Source of the DNA: JAJCYK01 sp965212195
GTDB taxonomy: Bacteria > Bacteroidota > Bacteroidia > Cytophagales > Cyclobacteriaceae
DNA: 64,000 nt
Direction of reading: 5' to 3'
Assembly: GCA_965212195.1 (NCBI GenBank)
Contig: CBDBUW010000002.1
Coordinates: forward strand, 248,001-312,000
A program made the position numbers and the translations under genes. Under the pieces are notes generated by a model. The model did not search any database, was not told the DNA's origin, and worked only from the letters and a program-made list of their open reading frames with translations. Shown here in pieces: positions 1 through 8,928 of this stretch (the stretch's first letter is position 1; each line of letters begins with the position of its first letter).

Positions 1-628
1 AAGTAAAATAGGTTTTCATACTGCACGGAAGCTGAGTATTAAATTCAACGTGAAATTGATCGAGAAAGACAAGCAAAAATGTTTCGAGCTTGCCGATCAG
101 CTTCCGGGAACCTTGATCATTAATGCCGAGGGCAGCGACGTGGAGCTATTAAAATCCGAGGGAATTGCCAATATGGATGCTTTCATTGCCGTGACCGGCA
201 ATTCTGAGACCAATATTATTTCCTGTCTATTGGCAAAGAATCAAGGGGTTCCCAAGACCATTGCTTTGGTAGAAAATATTGACTACATCCACTTGTCCCA
301 GAATGTAGGGGTAGATACCATGATCAATAAAAAACTGATCGCAGCCAATTTTATTTTCCGCTATATCCGGCAAGGTGAAGTTCTGGACCTTACCAGTATA
401 CACGGTGTTGATGCAGAGATACTGGAGTTCGAAGTAACTGAAAGCTCCAGAATAATTGATCAAGAGCTCAAGGACATTGACTTTCCTAAATCGGCTATCG
501 TAGGGGGCGTAATCCGTAAAGGACAAGGGCACACTATCAAAGGGGAGTTTACCTTTAAGCCCAAAGACCGAGTAGTGGTATTAAGTAGGCCGGAGTGCAT
601 TACCAAGGTGGAAAGGCTTTTTAAGTAG
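1..628 (+). CDS. trkA: Trk potassium uptake regulator TrkA, 3' part (5' end outside window)
   Basis: Cytoplasmic NAD-binding regulatory subunit that gates the TrkH potassium channel. The reading frame is already open at base 2 and enters with SKIGFHTARKL, the end of a Rossmann glycine loop, so the GTG at 50 is not the real start. What is visible is one RCK-N domain (Rossmann fold, acidic residues in LIEKD and NAEGSD) followed by an RCK-C domain from about codon 125 to the end. Full TrkA proteins carry two such units in about 450 residues, so roughly the first half is missing to the left. It ends 20 nt before trkH, which supports both identities and an operon. High confidence in family; the true start cannot be seen. 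Confidence 0.93.
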   Translation, partial: SKIGFHTARKLSIKFNVKLIEKDKQKCFELADQLPGTLIINAEGSDVELLKSEGIANMDAFIAVTGNSETNIISCLLAKNQGVPKTIALVENIDYIHLSQNVGVDTMINKKLIAANFIFRYIRQGEVLDLTSIHGVDAEILEFEVTESSRIIDQELKDIDFPKSAIVGGVIRKGQGHTIKGEFTFKPKDRVVVLSRPECITKVERLFK

Positions 629-648
629 CCCTGGCCCCAGGTATAGGT

Positions 649-2106
649 ATGAGGTTAAATCTGAATATAGTAGCCAATCTTTTAGGCATTCTGCTCATGA
701 TCAATGGCATGTTCATGCTGTTGTGCATACCCGTTTCACTCTATTATCAAGAAGGCGGCTTATACCCTTTGTTGTTCTCAAGTCTAATCTCAGGTGCGGT
801 GGGCGTGTCCCTGTGGTTGAGTAATCGTCGGTCCAAAAACAATACCCTAGGCAAGCGAGAGGGATATTTGATCGTGACTTTAGGCTGGCTGGTCATGTCT
901 TTGACCGGCACCTTGCCTTATCTGTTGAGCGGCTCTATACCTAATTTTACCAACGCCTTTTTTGAAACGATCTCCGGATACACCACTACCGGTGCCAGCA
1001 TATTGAACGATATCGAATCTCTTCCCAAAGGCATCTTGATATGGCGCAGTCTAACGCAATGGATCGGAGGCATGGGCATAATCGTATTGGCGGTGGCTAT
1101 TTTGCCGATCTTAGGTATTGGAGGTATGCAGTTATTTGTGGCAGAAGCACCTGGACTAAAGCCCGACAAGCTGCAGCCCAGAATAACGGAGACCGCTAAA
1201 CGTTTATGGTTCATTTATGTAGGACTTACTTTACTGGAATTTGTACTGTTAAATATTAGCGGGATGACTACCTTCGACGCCATTAATCACAGTTTGACCA
1301 CCATGGCGACCGGAGGATTTTCTACCAAGCAAGCAAGCATAGCTTATTACGACACTCCCCTGATCCAGTACATCATTATCGCATTTATGTTTATTGCCGG
1401 TACAAATTTCACTCTCACCTATTTCGGATTTAAAGGGGATTTTCGAAAGGTATGGGCCAATGAAGAATTCCGGGTGTATTCTCTTGGTATACTTATATTG
1501 GGTGTATTGGTTTCGTTAGGCATTTATGTAATTTCGGATAGCGGGTTTGAAAAAGCCTTCAGAGATGCCCTGTTTCAGGTTACCGCACTGGTCACCACCA
1601 CGGGCTATGTATCCGCCGATTATACAGCATGGACGCCTTCACTGACCATCGTATTTTTTATGCTGATGTTTGTGGGTGCTTCCGCAGGGTCTACCGCCGG
1701 AGGAGTTAAGATCGTACGGCATTTGCTATTGATTAAAAACGGCTTCCTGGAACTTAAAAGACAGATCCACCCTGCTGCCATTATACCGGTGAGGCTAAAT
1801 AAGAAAGCAGTGAGCCAGGATATAACTTATAATGTGCTGGCTTTCATTATGATCTATCTGACTATTTATGTGGTAAGCGCTTTTGTTATGGGACTGATTG
1901 GGGTGGATTTTACCACCGCCCTGGGCAGTGTGGCTACTTCCCTAGGCAATATCGGACCGGGACTGGGTTCCGTAGGTCCTGTTGACAATTTTGGCCACTT
2001 ACCCGTTGCGGGCAAATGGTTTCTCTCGTTTCTAATGCTGCTGGGGCGCTTGGAACTATTTACCGTCTTAATTTTACTAACCCCCTATTTTTGGAAAGGA
2101 AATTGA
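649..2106 (+). CDS. trkH: Trk potassium uptake channel TrkH
   Basis: Inner-membrane potassium translocating subunit, 485 residues, normal length for TrkH. Four pore-loop repeats are readable: GYTTTGAS (about residue 108), TMATGGFSTK (about 218), ALVTTTGYVS (about 313) and ATSLGNIGPG (about 430), each flanked by hydrophobic helices, as in the SKT superfamily. The C-terminal LGRLELFTVL motif is typical of the family. It lies 20 nt after trkA and one base before the following antiporter gene, so the three are probably cotranscribed. Function as K+ uptake is by family knowledge; nothing in the sequence shows its ion affinity. Confidence 0.95.
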   Translation: MRLNLNIVANLLGILLMINGMFMLLCIPVSLYYQEGGLYPLLFSSLISGAVGVSLWLSNRRSKNNTLGKREGYLIVTLGWLVMSLTGTLPYLLSGSIPNFTNAFFETISGYTTTGASILNDIESLPKGILIWRSLTQWIGGMGIIVLAVAILPILGIGGMQLFVAEAPGLKPDKLQPRITETAKRLWFIYVGLTLLEFVLLNISGMTTFDAINHSLTTMATGGFSTKQASIAYYDTPLIQYIIIAFMFIAGTNFTLTYFGFKGDFRKVWANEEFRVYSLGILILGVLVSLGIYVISDSGFEKAFRDALFQVTALVTTTGYVSADYTAWTPSLTIVFFMLMFVGASAGSTAGGVKIVRHLLLIKNGFLELKRQIHPAAIIPVRLNKKAVSQDITYNVLAFIMIYLTIYVVSAFVMGLIGVDFTTALGSVATSLGNIGPGLGSVGPVDNFGHLPVAGKWFLSFLMLLGRLELFTVLILLTPYFWKGN

Positions 2107-2107
2107 C

Positions 2108-3430
2108 ATGCAAGAATTCAACGTATACTGGGCGGTAATCGGCGCCTCAATAATTATAATCCTGTCTTACGGCTACAACGCTCTGGCTCGAAAGACCAAC
2201 GTGCCATCGGTGCTGATGCTCATAGTGACCGGCTTTATCCTAAGCCTGTTCATTCCATTGGATCAGGAAGCCTTAAAGCCGGTGTTGGAAACACTAGGCA
2301 CTGTGGGTTTGATCATGATTGTACTGGAAGCTGCTCTGGATCTTCACCTGGAAGTCGGCAAAGGAAAGCTTATTGGACAATCTCTGGTGATTGCGCTGGT
2401 GCTGCTGGTATTCACCACTTTTGGCATTGCCATGATCATACGTTTCTTTTTCGATGTAACTCCCTTCGGGGCTTTGGTTTATGCCATTCCCCTGTCCATC
2501 ATGAGCAGCGCCATAATCATTCCCAGCGTAGCCAATCTCCAAGGGAAACAAAAAGAATTCCTGGTCTTCGAATCGGCATTTTCCGACATACTGGGGATCA
2601 TGTTCTTTTATTTTCTGCTCGACAGCGCAACCATGGAAGGCGCGGGAGCAGTGACCCTACATATTACCAAGAATATCGGCCTGACCTTGGCGGTGGCAGC
2701 CGTTTTCAGTTATGTGGTGATCATCCTTATCCAGAAGGTAACCGGTGAGGTGAAATTATTCCTGCCCATTGCAGTACTGGTATTGGTTTATGCTACCGGA
2801 AAACTATTTCATCTTTCATCACTGATTTTCGTTTTGGCATTCGGGTTAATGCTCAACAATAAAGACATCTTTTTTAAAGGTGCTTTTAGGAAATATGTCC
2901 TTCCGGGACCTTACAACAATTTGTTAGGAGAAATAAAACTGATCACTTTCGAAAGCTCCTTTCTGATCAGGACTTTTTTCTTTATTGTGTTTGGGATGTC
3001 CATCACCCTGGATGGCTTCAATCAAATTTCTATATTTTTGATTGCCGTAATAGCTTTGGTAATTATGTACTTGCTACGGTTCGTGGCTTTGCGAACTATG
3101 GCCAAGTCTCAACTCAATCCCGGATTATACATTGCTCCCAGGGGTTTGATCACAATTTTGCTGTTTTACAGCATCCCTTCACAGCACCAAATCGCAGATT
3201 TCAGTCCTGCCATACTTTTGCTGGTGATCATTTGCAGCAGCCTGATTATGATGTATGGTTTGATCAAAAATAAGCGCGATCTGGCACAAGAAGAGAATTT
3301 AGCCATGTCCACAGAAGAAACACCTGCTTTAGAGGGTCACCAGGAAACACCGCTGGACGAGATTGCAAAGCCAATTTCCCACCCTGAAAGGCCTGAAGGT
3401 AATGCCCCATCAGAGTCTTTAAACGACTAA
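2108..3430 (+). CDS. CPA-type cation/proton antiporter (Kef/NhaP-like membrane domain)
   Basis: A 440-residue membrane protein with about 12 hydrophobic helices and a hydrophilic tail of about 45 residues. It fits the sodium/hydrogen exchanger family: a discontinuous-helix region PLSIMSSAII near residue 130 and an acidic ESAFSDILG near 155-163 where antiporters carry their transport aspartate. There is no TrkA-N domain at the end, unlike KefB/KefC. The start ATG lies one base after the trkH stop, implying translational coupling to the potassium uptake system. It could exchange Na+ or K+ for H+; the sequence does not decide. The C-terminal tail is rich in Glu and Pro and probably disordered. 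Confidence 0.85.
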   Translation: MQEFNVYWAVIGASIIIILSYGYNALARKTNVPSVLMLIVTGFILSLFIPLDQEALKPVLETLGTVGLIMIVLEAALDLHLEVGKGKLIGQSLVIALVLLVFTTFGIAMIIRFFFDVTPFGALVYAIPLSIMSSAIIIPSVANLQGKQKEFLVFESAFSDILGIMFFYFLLDSATMEGAGAVTLHITKNIGLTLAVAAVFSYVVIILIQKVTGEVKLFLPIAVLVLVYATGKLFHLSSLIFVLAFGLMLNNKDIFFKGAFRKYVLPGPYNNLLGEIKLITFESSFLIRTFFFIVFGMSITLDGFNQISIFLIAVIALVIMYLLRFVALRTMAKSQLNPGLYIAPRGLITILLFYSIPSQHQIADFSPAILLLVIICSSLIMMYGLIKNKRDLAQEENLAMSTEETPALEGHQETPLDEIAKPISHPERPEGNAPSESLND

Positions 3431-3548
3431 ATTCGGATTTTGAGGACGAACTCATAAATGTACCATTTGCACTCATTCTGAATAGTAAAACCTTCTAGGT
3501 ACCCATAAATTTGACTGCATACAGGATAATGAACTGTATTCCAGTGTT

Positions 3549-4628
3549 ATGGACCTAAATTCTTCAACCCTTCAAGACCAACTCCAGGAGTCGGCCCAAG
3601 CCCATATTACCCCTGGCTTGCACCAGCGACTTGAAGGTCATGTACAACTAATTGAGGAGGTGCAAAAGAGCCTTCATCAATACCAAGAACGCACCCATAG
3701 CGGAGGAAAGCCTATTGGGATTTTGGAACTGGTTCGAGAAATGAAGTCGTTTAAGGACGCCATCACCCAGTCGGTCAATCAATATACCTCTGTAGATCCC
3801 GATAAATCACTGAGGGAAGATTTTAGTGAATATTTTGAAGCGCTTGCAGTTATCACCGAACAACTTCCGGAAACCTATATGGGAGTACAAAGCACCTCCC
3901 ACTTTGTGGTCTCGGCCGGCGATCGATTCTTCCTTCGCTTGGGTAAAGCGGTTAAAAGGATCTTGTTGCGTTTGGATCATATTCCTCAAAGAATTTTAAA
4001 TTGGTGGCGCAGGCTCAGGAAGCAGCCGTCCCAGCCTATGAGGCCTTGGAAAAGATTAATCCCTCAAAAGAACATGGTCATCTGGTTTTACAGGGATGTA
4101 CTGTTTCAAGAAATGCAGAAAACATTAGGTTCCGTGTATCGGACAGTAGCTACCTCATCACATGAACTTTGGAAGCTAGAGTCTAAGCTCGATCAGGATT
4201 TCGAGCACCTGAACTTGGAAGACCCCGGCCATAAAGTTGAAGCTCCGACTTTTGATTTTGATGATCAGATAACCCAAATGCTGGATGAGATCCGGGAGCA
4301 ACAAAATACACTGCTTTCTAAAGTAAATTATGCTTTCGACCGAGTTTCGGAAAACTATCTCCGGCATCACCAATTAGTGGGCACACTGGATTTGCCGGAG
4401 AAAGCCTACAGTGTGGCCAGGTTGGAGCGGTTTCAAAAAGCCACTGAGAAAAGCTATTCAAAGGTCCGAAAAGGTTGGAGTAACACCATCGCTGTGCTGA
4501 GCGATCACTACAACCTGGATCAAGAGCTTTATCAGTTGCGTTATGCCTGTCTTGAACAGTATTTCTATACGGCTCAAAAGCTGGATCTTAAAGTAAGTGA
4601 AAAATTGAGGGAGCCTTATCGGAAATAA
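3549..4628 (+). CDS. N-terminal part of a large helical protein, probably frameshifted from the next ORF
   Basis: 359 residues, no signal peptide, predicted almost fully helical with long charged stretches suggesting coiled coils (about 1-70 and 230-290) and one basic, Trp-rich patch near 140-165 (NWWRRLRKQ). I do not recognise a named domain. The frame stops at 4626, but a second frame is open from 4601 straight into the ATPase ORF that follows. Adding one G after 4613 makes the text read SEKLREALSEITDFVG and joins both halves into one protein of about 1008 residues. I therefore treat this as the N-terminal piece of a single gene broken by a one-base deletion or a sequencing error. Confidence 0.7.
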   Translation: MDLNSSTLQDQLQESAQAHITPGLHQRLEGHVQLIEEVQKSLHQYQERTHSGGKPIGILELVREMKSFKDAITQSVNQYTSVDPDKSLREDFSEYFEALAVITEQLPETYMGVQSTSHFVVSAGDRFFLRLGKAVKRILLRLDHIPQRILNWWRRLRKQPSQPMRPWKRLIPQKNMVIWFYRDVLFQEMQKTLGSVYRTVATSSHELWKLESKLDQDFEHLNLEDPGHKVEAPTFDFDDQITQMLDEIREQQNTLLSKVNYAFDRVSENYLRHHQLVGTLDLPEKAYSVARLERFQKATEKSYSKVRKGWSNTIAVLSDHYNLDQELYQLRYACLEQYFYTAQKLDLKVSEKLREPYRK

Positions 4629-4693
4629 CCGATTTTGTTGGCACTCAAAAGGGACGATTAGATCAGGCGGAAGACGGACAATGCCTGGCCAAA
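4601..4693 (+). other. Open frame bridging the two halves of the ATPase gene (frameshift site)
   Basis: In the frame of the downstream ATPase the sequence has no stop from 4601 up to the GTG at 4694, and it translates as protein-like text (ALSEITDFVGTQKGR, then LDQAEDGQ). The upstream frame runs out at 4626-4628 after PYRK. A single missing base around 4611-4616 explains both. No canonical slippery heptamer for programmed -1 shifting is present at the junction. Confidence 0.7.
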
Positions 4694-6574
4694 GTGATCA
4701 AGGAGGTTAGGTACGATATTGCTAAATCACTAAAGACAAGTATACCCGCTGCTACCAAACTAATATTTGATCAAAATATCCCGGCCCTTATCGACAACCT
4801 GGAAGTAAAGATCAAAAACCAAGTATCCGAGCTATCCAACACCCGATCGATGGTAAAGGACATTACCTATGAAAGGGGCATTCAGTCTTCAGAGATCGAT
4901 CAGATCTCGCCTCGAGAGCTTATCGCCTTTGAAGCCTTGCCCAACCTGCTTAAAGATATCAAGAACCTGAAAAGTGAGCTGGTACATAACCTGGAACATA
5001 CCCAGCAACAACTTTCTGAAATAGCCGAAATATGCGATTTCAATTTGGCCACAGCTCTAGCCGCCATGGAAGAGGCTCCAGAGGAGGACAAGGACCCTAA
5101 GACCTTAGCCTTGGAAGGCATGGAACGGGCGGCAGGAAGACTTCAAGACATCAGCGAGGCCCTGCACCATCTCAATAAAGACACTAACCTGAAGATCAAA
5201 GAAGGTGTTTTGAATTTTAACGAGAGCATTCATGCGCTCAACGAAGTAGAAACAGTATTTGATATAAAGGTCCGCATCGCTAAAGCTAAAGCGGTAGAGA
5301 AAACCAAGGCCCTGAAGAACCAAGTTCTGGATTACTTAAAAGGATTTCTGCCTCGATTGATCTCCCTGGCCAAGCGTCGTTGGTTGATGATCAATAGGTA
5401 CTATCTGGAAACTACCAAGCGCTACGGCATTGCCGGAAGCTCTCAAGCTCTCACCGCAGAAGTGTCCAGTTTCCTGTCCGAGACTGACGCCGCTATAGAC
5501 CAGCTGCCCTTTGTGTATCAGAGGCTGTTTGAGATCACTCCGTTGGAAAACCCAAACTTTTATGAACTCCGATCGCAGGAAACTCAAAAATTGCTAAAGG
5601 CCTATCAGAGCTGGGAGAAAGGTCATTACGGAGCCACCGCCTTAATCGGCGAGGCGGGAAGCGGAACCACTACTTTAACCAATTTTTTCCTGGAACAGCT
5701 GAAGAGTCGCCACCATATTGTAAGGACCAATTCTCACATACAGATCTATCAGCCGGCCGATTTCCTGGAGTATTTCCAGAACCTTTTCGACACCGAGCCC
5801 TTTGAAAGCCTGGATCAATTGGTGGATTATCTGAATAGTATCAACAGTAAGCGGATCATGGTACTGGAAAATCTGCAGCATTTTTATTTACGTAAGGTCA
5901 ACGGCTTCGCCTGTTTAAGAATGTTCTACGAACTTGTTTCACGTACCAACCAAAATATTTTTTGGCTTACTACGGTAAACCTCCACGCTTACCACTATCT
6001 CAATAAAACCTCCCAAATAGAGGACTTCTTCGCTTATAACATCTATATGGAGCCTTTAAAAGACGAGCAGGTCACCAACGTGGTCGTGAGACGGCACCGG
6101 GTAAGTGGTTATAATACCTTTTTCAAACCCAGCAAGTACGATCGCAAAAGCAGCAAGTACCAGAAAATGACAGAAGATCAACGTCAGCAGTATCTGCAGA
6201 AAGAATACTTTTCCGGACTGAACAAACTGGCTCACAGCAACATTACGGTAGCCCTAATATTTTGGCTGCGATCCACCTTAAAAGTGGAAGACGATACCAT
6301 AACCATAGGTTCGTTAAAGGACATGGACTTTTCATTTCTTTCCAATTTAAGTAGTGAAAAACTGTTCACCCTGCACGTGTTACTGCTGCACGATGGCATC
6401 AGCATTGAGGATCACGCCCTGATCTTTCAACAGGCAGAGGATAAGAGTAAGTTGGTACTGATTCTATTGTACGAGGATGGCATTATCATTCGAAAGGAAG
6501 AGCGGTATTTTATAAACCCTCTGCTGTACCGTCAAGTGGTCAATTTATTGAAATCAAAAAACTTCCTTCACTGA
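4694..6574 (+). CDS. P-loop NTPase-like protein with degenerate Walker motifs (C-terminal part of split gene)
   Basis: 626 residues from a GTG; the natural start is probably that of the upstream ORF. An N-terminal helical half (residues 1-300) precedes an AAA+/STAND-like domain. The phosphate loop reads GEAGSGTTT (about 318-326), with Thr where the Walker A lysine belongs, and the Walker B strand reads RIMVLENLQ (about 388-396), with Glu-Asn in place of Asp-Asp/Glu. A further strand IFWLTTVN resembles sensor 1. The C-terminal 150 residues look like a winged-helix or lid domain. The stop codon overlaps the MscS start (TGATG at 6572-6576). Nucleotide hydrolysis is doubtful. The neighbours suggest a role in osmotic or potassium balance, which is inference only. 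Confidence 0.75.
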   Translation: MIKEVRYDIAKSLKTSIPAATKLIFDQNIPALIDNLEVKIKNQVSELSNTRSMVKDITYERGIQSSEIDQISPRELIAFEALPNLLKDIKNLKSELVHNLEHTQQQLSEIAEICDFNLATALAAMEEAPEEDKDPKTLALEGMERAAGRLQDISEALHHLNKDTNLKIKEGVLNFNESIHALNEVETVFDIKVRIAKAKAVEKTKALKNQVLDYLKGFLPRLISLAKRRWLMINRYYLETTKRYGIAGSSQALTAEVSSFLSETDAAIDQLPFVYQRLFEITPLENPNFYELRSQETQKLLKAYQSWEKGHYGATALIGEAGSGTTTLTNFFLEQLKSRHHIVRTNSHIQIYQPADFLEYFQNLFDTEPFESLDQLVDYLNSINSKRIMVLENLQHFYLRKVNGFACLRMFYELVSRTNQNIFWLTTVNLHAYHYLNKTSQIEDFFAYNIYMEPLKDEQVTNVVVRRHRVSGYNTFFKPSKYDRKSSKYQKMTEDQRQQYLQKEYFSGLNKLAHSNITVALIFWLRSTLKVEDDTITIGSLKDMDFSFLSNLSSEKLFTLHVLLLHDGISIEDHALIFQQAEDKSKLVLILLYEDGIIIRKEERYFINPLLYRQVVNLLKSKNFLH

Positions 6575-7596
6575 TGAAAGCTTTGGCATACCTGTTTTTC
6601 ATGGTGGTCTTCCCCTGTAGTATTTTTGGGCAGGCATCGGTCGATAGTACACATCGGACCGACTCTAGTTTGAACATCCATATCAGCAGTTCGGATACTG
6701 TACACATTTATCACACCGATACCGTGGTGGTAGCTACCGATACTACCAAACGCCAGGGTATTTTCAGTGAACCCATCGCCGTACAGGAGCAGTCCGAAAA
6801 AGAGCTGGATCCCACCTCAATTCTGCGTACTATCTCTGTGGGTAAAATAATATGGTCTTTCATCTTTTTACTGCTGACCTATTTCATTATTAAGGTTCTC
6901 AGTAACCTGCTTAATCTTATCGCCGAACGCAGTGCCAAGTATCGGATAACGGTGAAAGGGTTGATCCCCATAATACGCATTGTGGGATGGATTTTCGGGA
7001 TCTATGCGGTGATCGGGGGTATTATTCATCCCCCACTGCAAACAGTTTTCGCCGTAATGGCCTCCGTGGGTATTGCTATTGGATTTGCCGCTCAGGATAT
7101 CCTAAAGAATATCTTTGGAGGTTTGATGATCGTATTTGACCGTCCCTTCAAAGTTGGAGATAAGATCGAGGTGGGTAAATACTATGGCGAAGTAGTAGAA
7201 ATTGGCTTAAGGTCGACCCGTGTGATTACACCTGATGACTCATTAGTGAGTGTGCCCAATGCCGAGATCATGAATCAATCGGTTTCCAATGCGAATTCCG
7301 GAGAACCCAATTGTCAGGTGGTAGCGGAGATCTATTTACCTATCACCATCGATACCGATAAAGTGCGTAAGATTGCCCTGGAGGCGGCCCAGGTTTCAAA
7401 ATACATTTACCTCAATAAGCCCATTACTGTACTGTTCTTCAATGAAATTAAAGAAAGGCGCTCCTACCTGAAAATGCGCTTGAAGGCCTATGTGATGGAC
7501 ATCCGTCATGAGTTCAATTTCAAAAGTGATATGACGGAAATCGTTTTGAAGGAACTATTGTCGGAAGAGGTGATCAAGCCGGAAGAACTTTATTAG
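6574..7596 (+). CDS. Mechanosensitive channel of the MscS family
   Basis: Inner-membrane channel that releases solutes when the membrane is stretched. 340 residues: a signal peptide (1-20, ending near IFGQA), a periplasmic stretch of about 65 residues rich in Ser, Thr and Asp, then three membrane helices (about 88-175). The pore helix carries the family signature GIAIGFAAQDILKN near 165-178, followed by the beta domain (FDRPFKVGDKIEV) and a mixed C-terminal domain. The start ATG overlaps the stop of the ATPase-like gene by one base, so the two are translationally coupled. Signal peptide plus periplasmic extension is longer than in the minimal E. coli MscS. Confidence 0.93.
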   Translation: MKALAYLFFMVVFPCSIFGQASVDSTHRTDSSLNIHISSSDTVHIYHTDTVVVATDTTKRQGIFSEPIAVQEQSEKELDPTSILRTISVGKIIWSFIFLLLTYFIIKVLSNLLNLIAERSAKYRITVKGLIPIIRIVGWIFGIYAVIGGIIHPPLQTVFAVMASVGIAIGFAAQDILKNIFGGLMIVFDRPFKVGDKIEVGKYYGEVVEIGLRSTRVITPDDSLVSVPNAEIMNQSVSNANSGEPNCQVVAEIYLPITIDTDKVRKIALEAAQVSKYIYLNKPITVLFFNEIKERRSYLKMRLKAYVMDIRHEFNFKSDMTEIVLKELLSEEVIKPEELY

Positions 7597-7625
7597 TTCA
7601 GTTCCTAATCAAAGTTACCGCTTTG

Positions 7626-7761
7626 CTAATAAAGTAGACCCGCAAATCCTCAGGTCCGTTGGTCTCTTGTGGTGAAATCCCCGGATTTATTCCGGGGTCT
7701 ACTGGAATCCTTCTTTATTCTGGAATTCTTTACTAATAAAGTAGACCCCGCAAAGCCTTAG
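7626..7761. repeat. REP-like cluster: repeated AGTAGACCCCG motif in direct and inverted copies
   Basis: The 271-bp gap between mscS and the oxidoreductase gene holds no gene. CTAATAAAGTAGACCC starts at 7626 and recurs at 7733. CGGGGTCTACT at 7693-7703 is the exact inverse of AGTAGACCCCG at 7740-7750. CCCCGGA (7679-7685) pairs with TCCGGGG (7691-7697) around a 5-nt loop. TGGAATCC and TGGAATTC also repeat between them. This is dense small-repeat structure as in REP or MITE-type intergenic elements. Confidence 0.6.
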
Positions 7762-7867
7762 ACTTGGTCTGAGGTGCATGGATCACTTAGGTTGGGAGTT
7801 TTCGTTAAAATACCTCTTATTTATGGTTGCAATTCGTTAACCTTCCTAAACCCCAACACACCAAGCC

Positions 7868-8845
7868 ATGAAAGCTATAACCTATACCCAATACGGTCCT
7901 CCGGAGGTACTTAAACTTAAAGAGATTGACAAACCCGTCCCCAAAGACAAAGAAGTGTTAATCAAGTTAAAGGCCGCAGAGGTCACTAAGGCTGACTGTG
8001 AGATGCGAGCTTTTAAATTTCCCGTAAACTGGTTTTGGCTGCCTCTGCGTATAGCTTTAGGGATCTTCAAGCCCAAAAGGTCGGTGCTGGGCAGTTATTT
8101 TGCGGGTGAAGTCGTAGCTAAAGGTAAAGAAGTGACCAGGTACCAGTTAGGGGAACAGATCTTTGGATGCGGAGGATTGCGCCTGGGCGCTTACGGAGAG
8201 TTTATGTGTCTGCCTGAACGCTATACCATGGTCACCAAACCTTCTAATATGAGTTTTGAGGAAGCAGCTGCGGTGCCCCTAGGTGGATTGAACGCCCTTC
8301 ATTTTATGAAAAGGGCGGACATAAAACCCGGGAAGAAGGTGCTGATCAATGGGGCCGGTGGCAGTATTGGAATCTTTGGTGTGCAGATCGCCAAGTCTAT
8401 GGGAGCGGAAGTAACGGCGGTGGACAGCGGGATAAAAGAAGAAATGCTGCGTTCCACGGGAGCTGACCATTTTGTCAACTATCAACAACAGCATATCGCC
8501 CAGCTCTCAGATAAATATAATGTAATCCTGGATATGGTGGCCAGCAGCTCCTATAAGGAATGTGTGGATTTACTGGCGCCTGGAGGACGCTATTTACTGG
8601 GAAACCCCCGCTTGTCCGACATGTTGCGATCCTTATGGACCAGTAAATTTACCGATAAAAACGTGATCTTTGCCTTCGCACAGGAAACTGAAGAGGAATT
8701 GCTGGCCTTGAAGGAAATGATAGAAGCGGGACAGATCCGAGCGGTAGTAGACAAGGTCTATACCATGGATCAAGCCCCAGAGGCCCATCACCGGGTGGAG
8801 ACAGAGCAACGGCTGGGTTCGATTGTGATATCGATGGAAAAGTAG
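7868..8845 (+). CDS. Zinc-less medium-chain dehydrogenase/reductase, NAD(P)-dependent (quinone oxidoreductase-like)
   Basis: 325-residue soluble oxidoreductase of the MDR superfamily. It begins MKAITYTQYGPPEVL, typical of quinone oxidoreductase and zeta-crystallin relatives, has a GroES-like N-terminal barrel and then a Rossmann domain with INGAGGSIGIFGVQIAKSMGA near 161-181. The Cys/His ligands for catalytic zinc seen in alcohol dehydrogenases are absent. The substrate is not predictable. It stands alone, downstream of the repeat cluster and upstream of a GNAT gene 80 nt away. Confidence 0.85.
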   Translation: MKAITYTQYGPPEVLKLKEIDKPVPKDKEVLIKLKAAEVTKADCEMRAFKFPVNWFWLPLRIALGIFKPKRSVLGSYFAGEVVAKGKEVTRYQLGEQIFGCGGLRLGAYGEFMCLPERYTMVTKPSNMSFEEAAAVPLGGLNALHFMKRADIKPGKKVLINGAGGSIGIFGVQIAKSMGAEVTAVDSGIKEEMLRSTGADHFVNYQQQHIAQLSDKYNVILDMVASSSYKECVDLLAPGGRYLLGNPRLSDMLRSLWTSKFTDKNVIFAFAQETEEELLALKEMIEAGQIRAVVDKVYTMDQAPEAHHRVETEQRLGSIVISMEK

Positions 8846-8928
8846 CATTGGGTGCTACCGTGGTAGGATATTGGCCGAAAATATCATAGAGTAAGGTCCT
8901 AACTATTTCGTAATTCTGCACGACAGTG

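Noticed and set aside
50..52. GTG at 50 as the start of TrkA
   Set aside because: The frame is open to the window edge and upstream text continues the Rossmann glycine loop.
4596..4626. Programmed -1 frameshift for the ATPase gene
   Set aside because: No canonical slippery heptamer fits the reading frame and no obvious downstream stem-loop was seen; a one-base deletion explains the text better.
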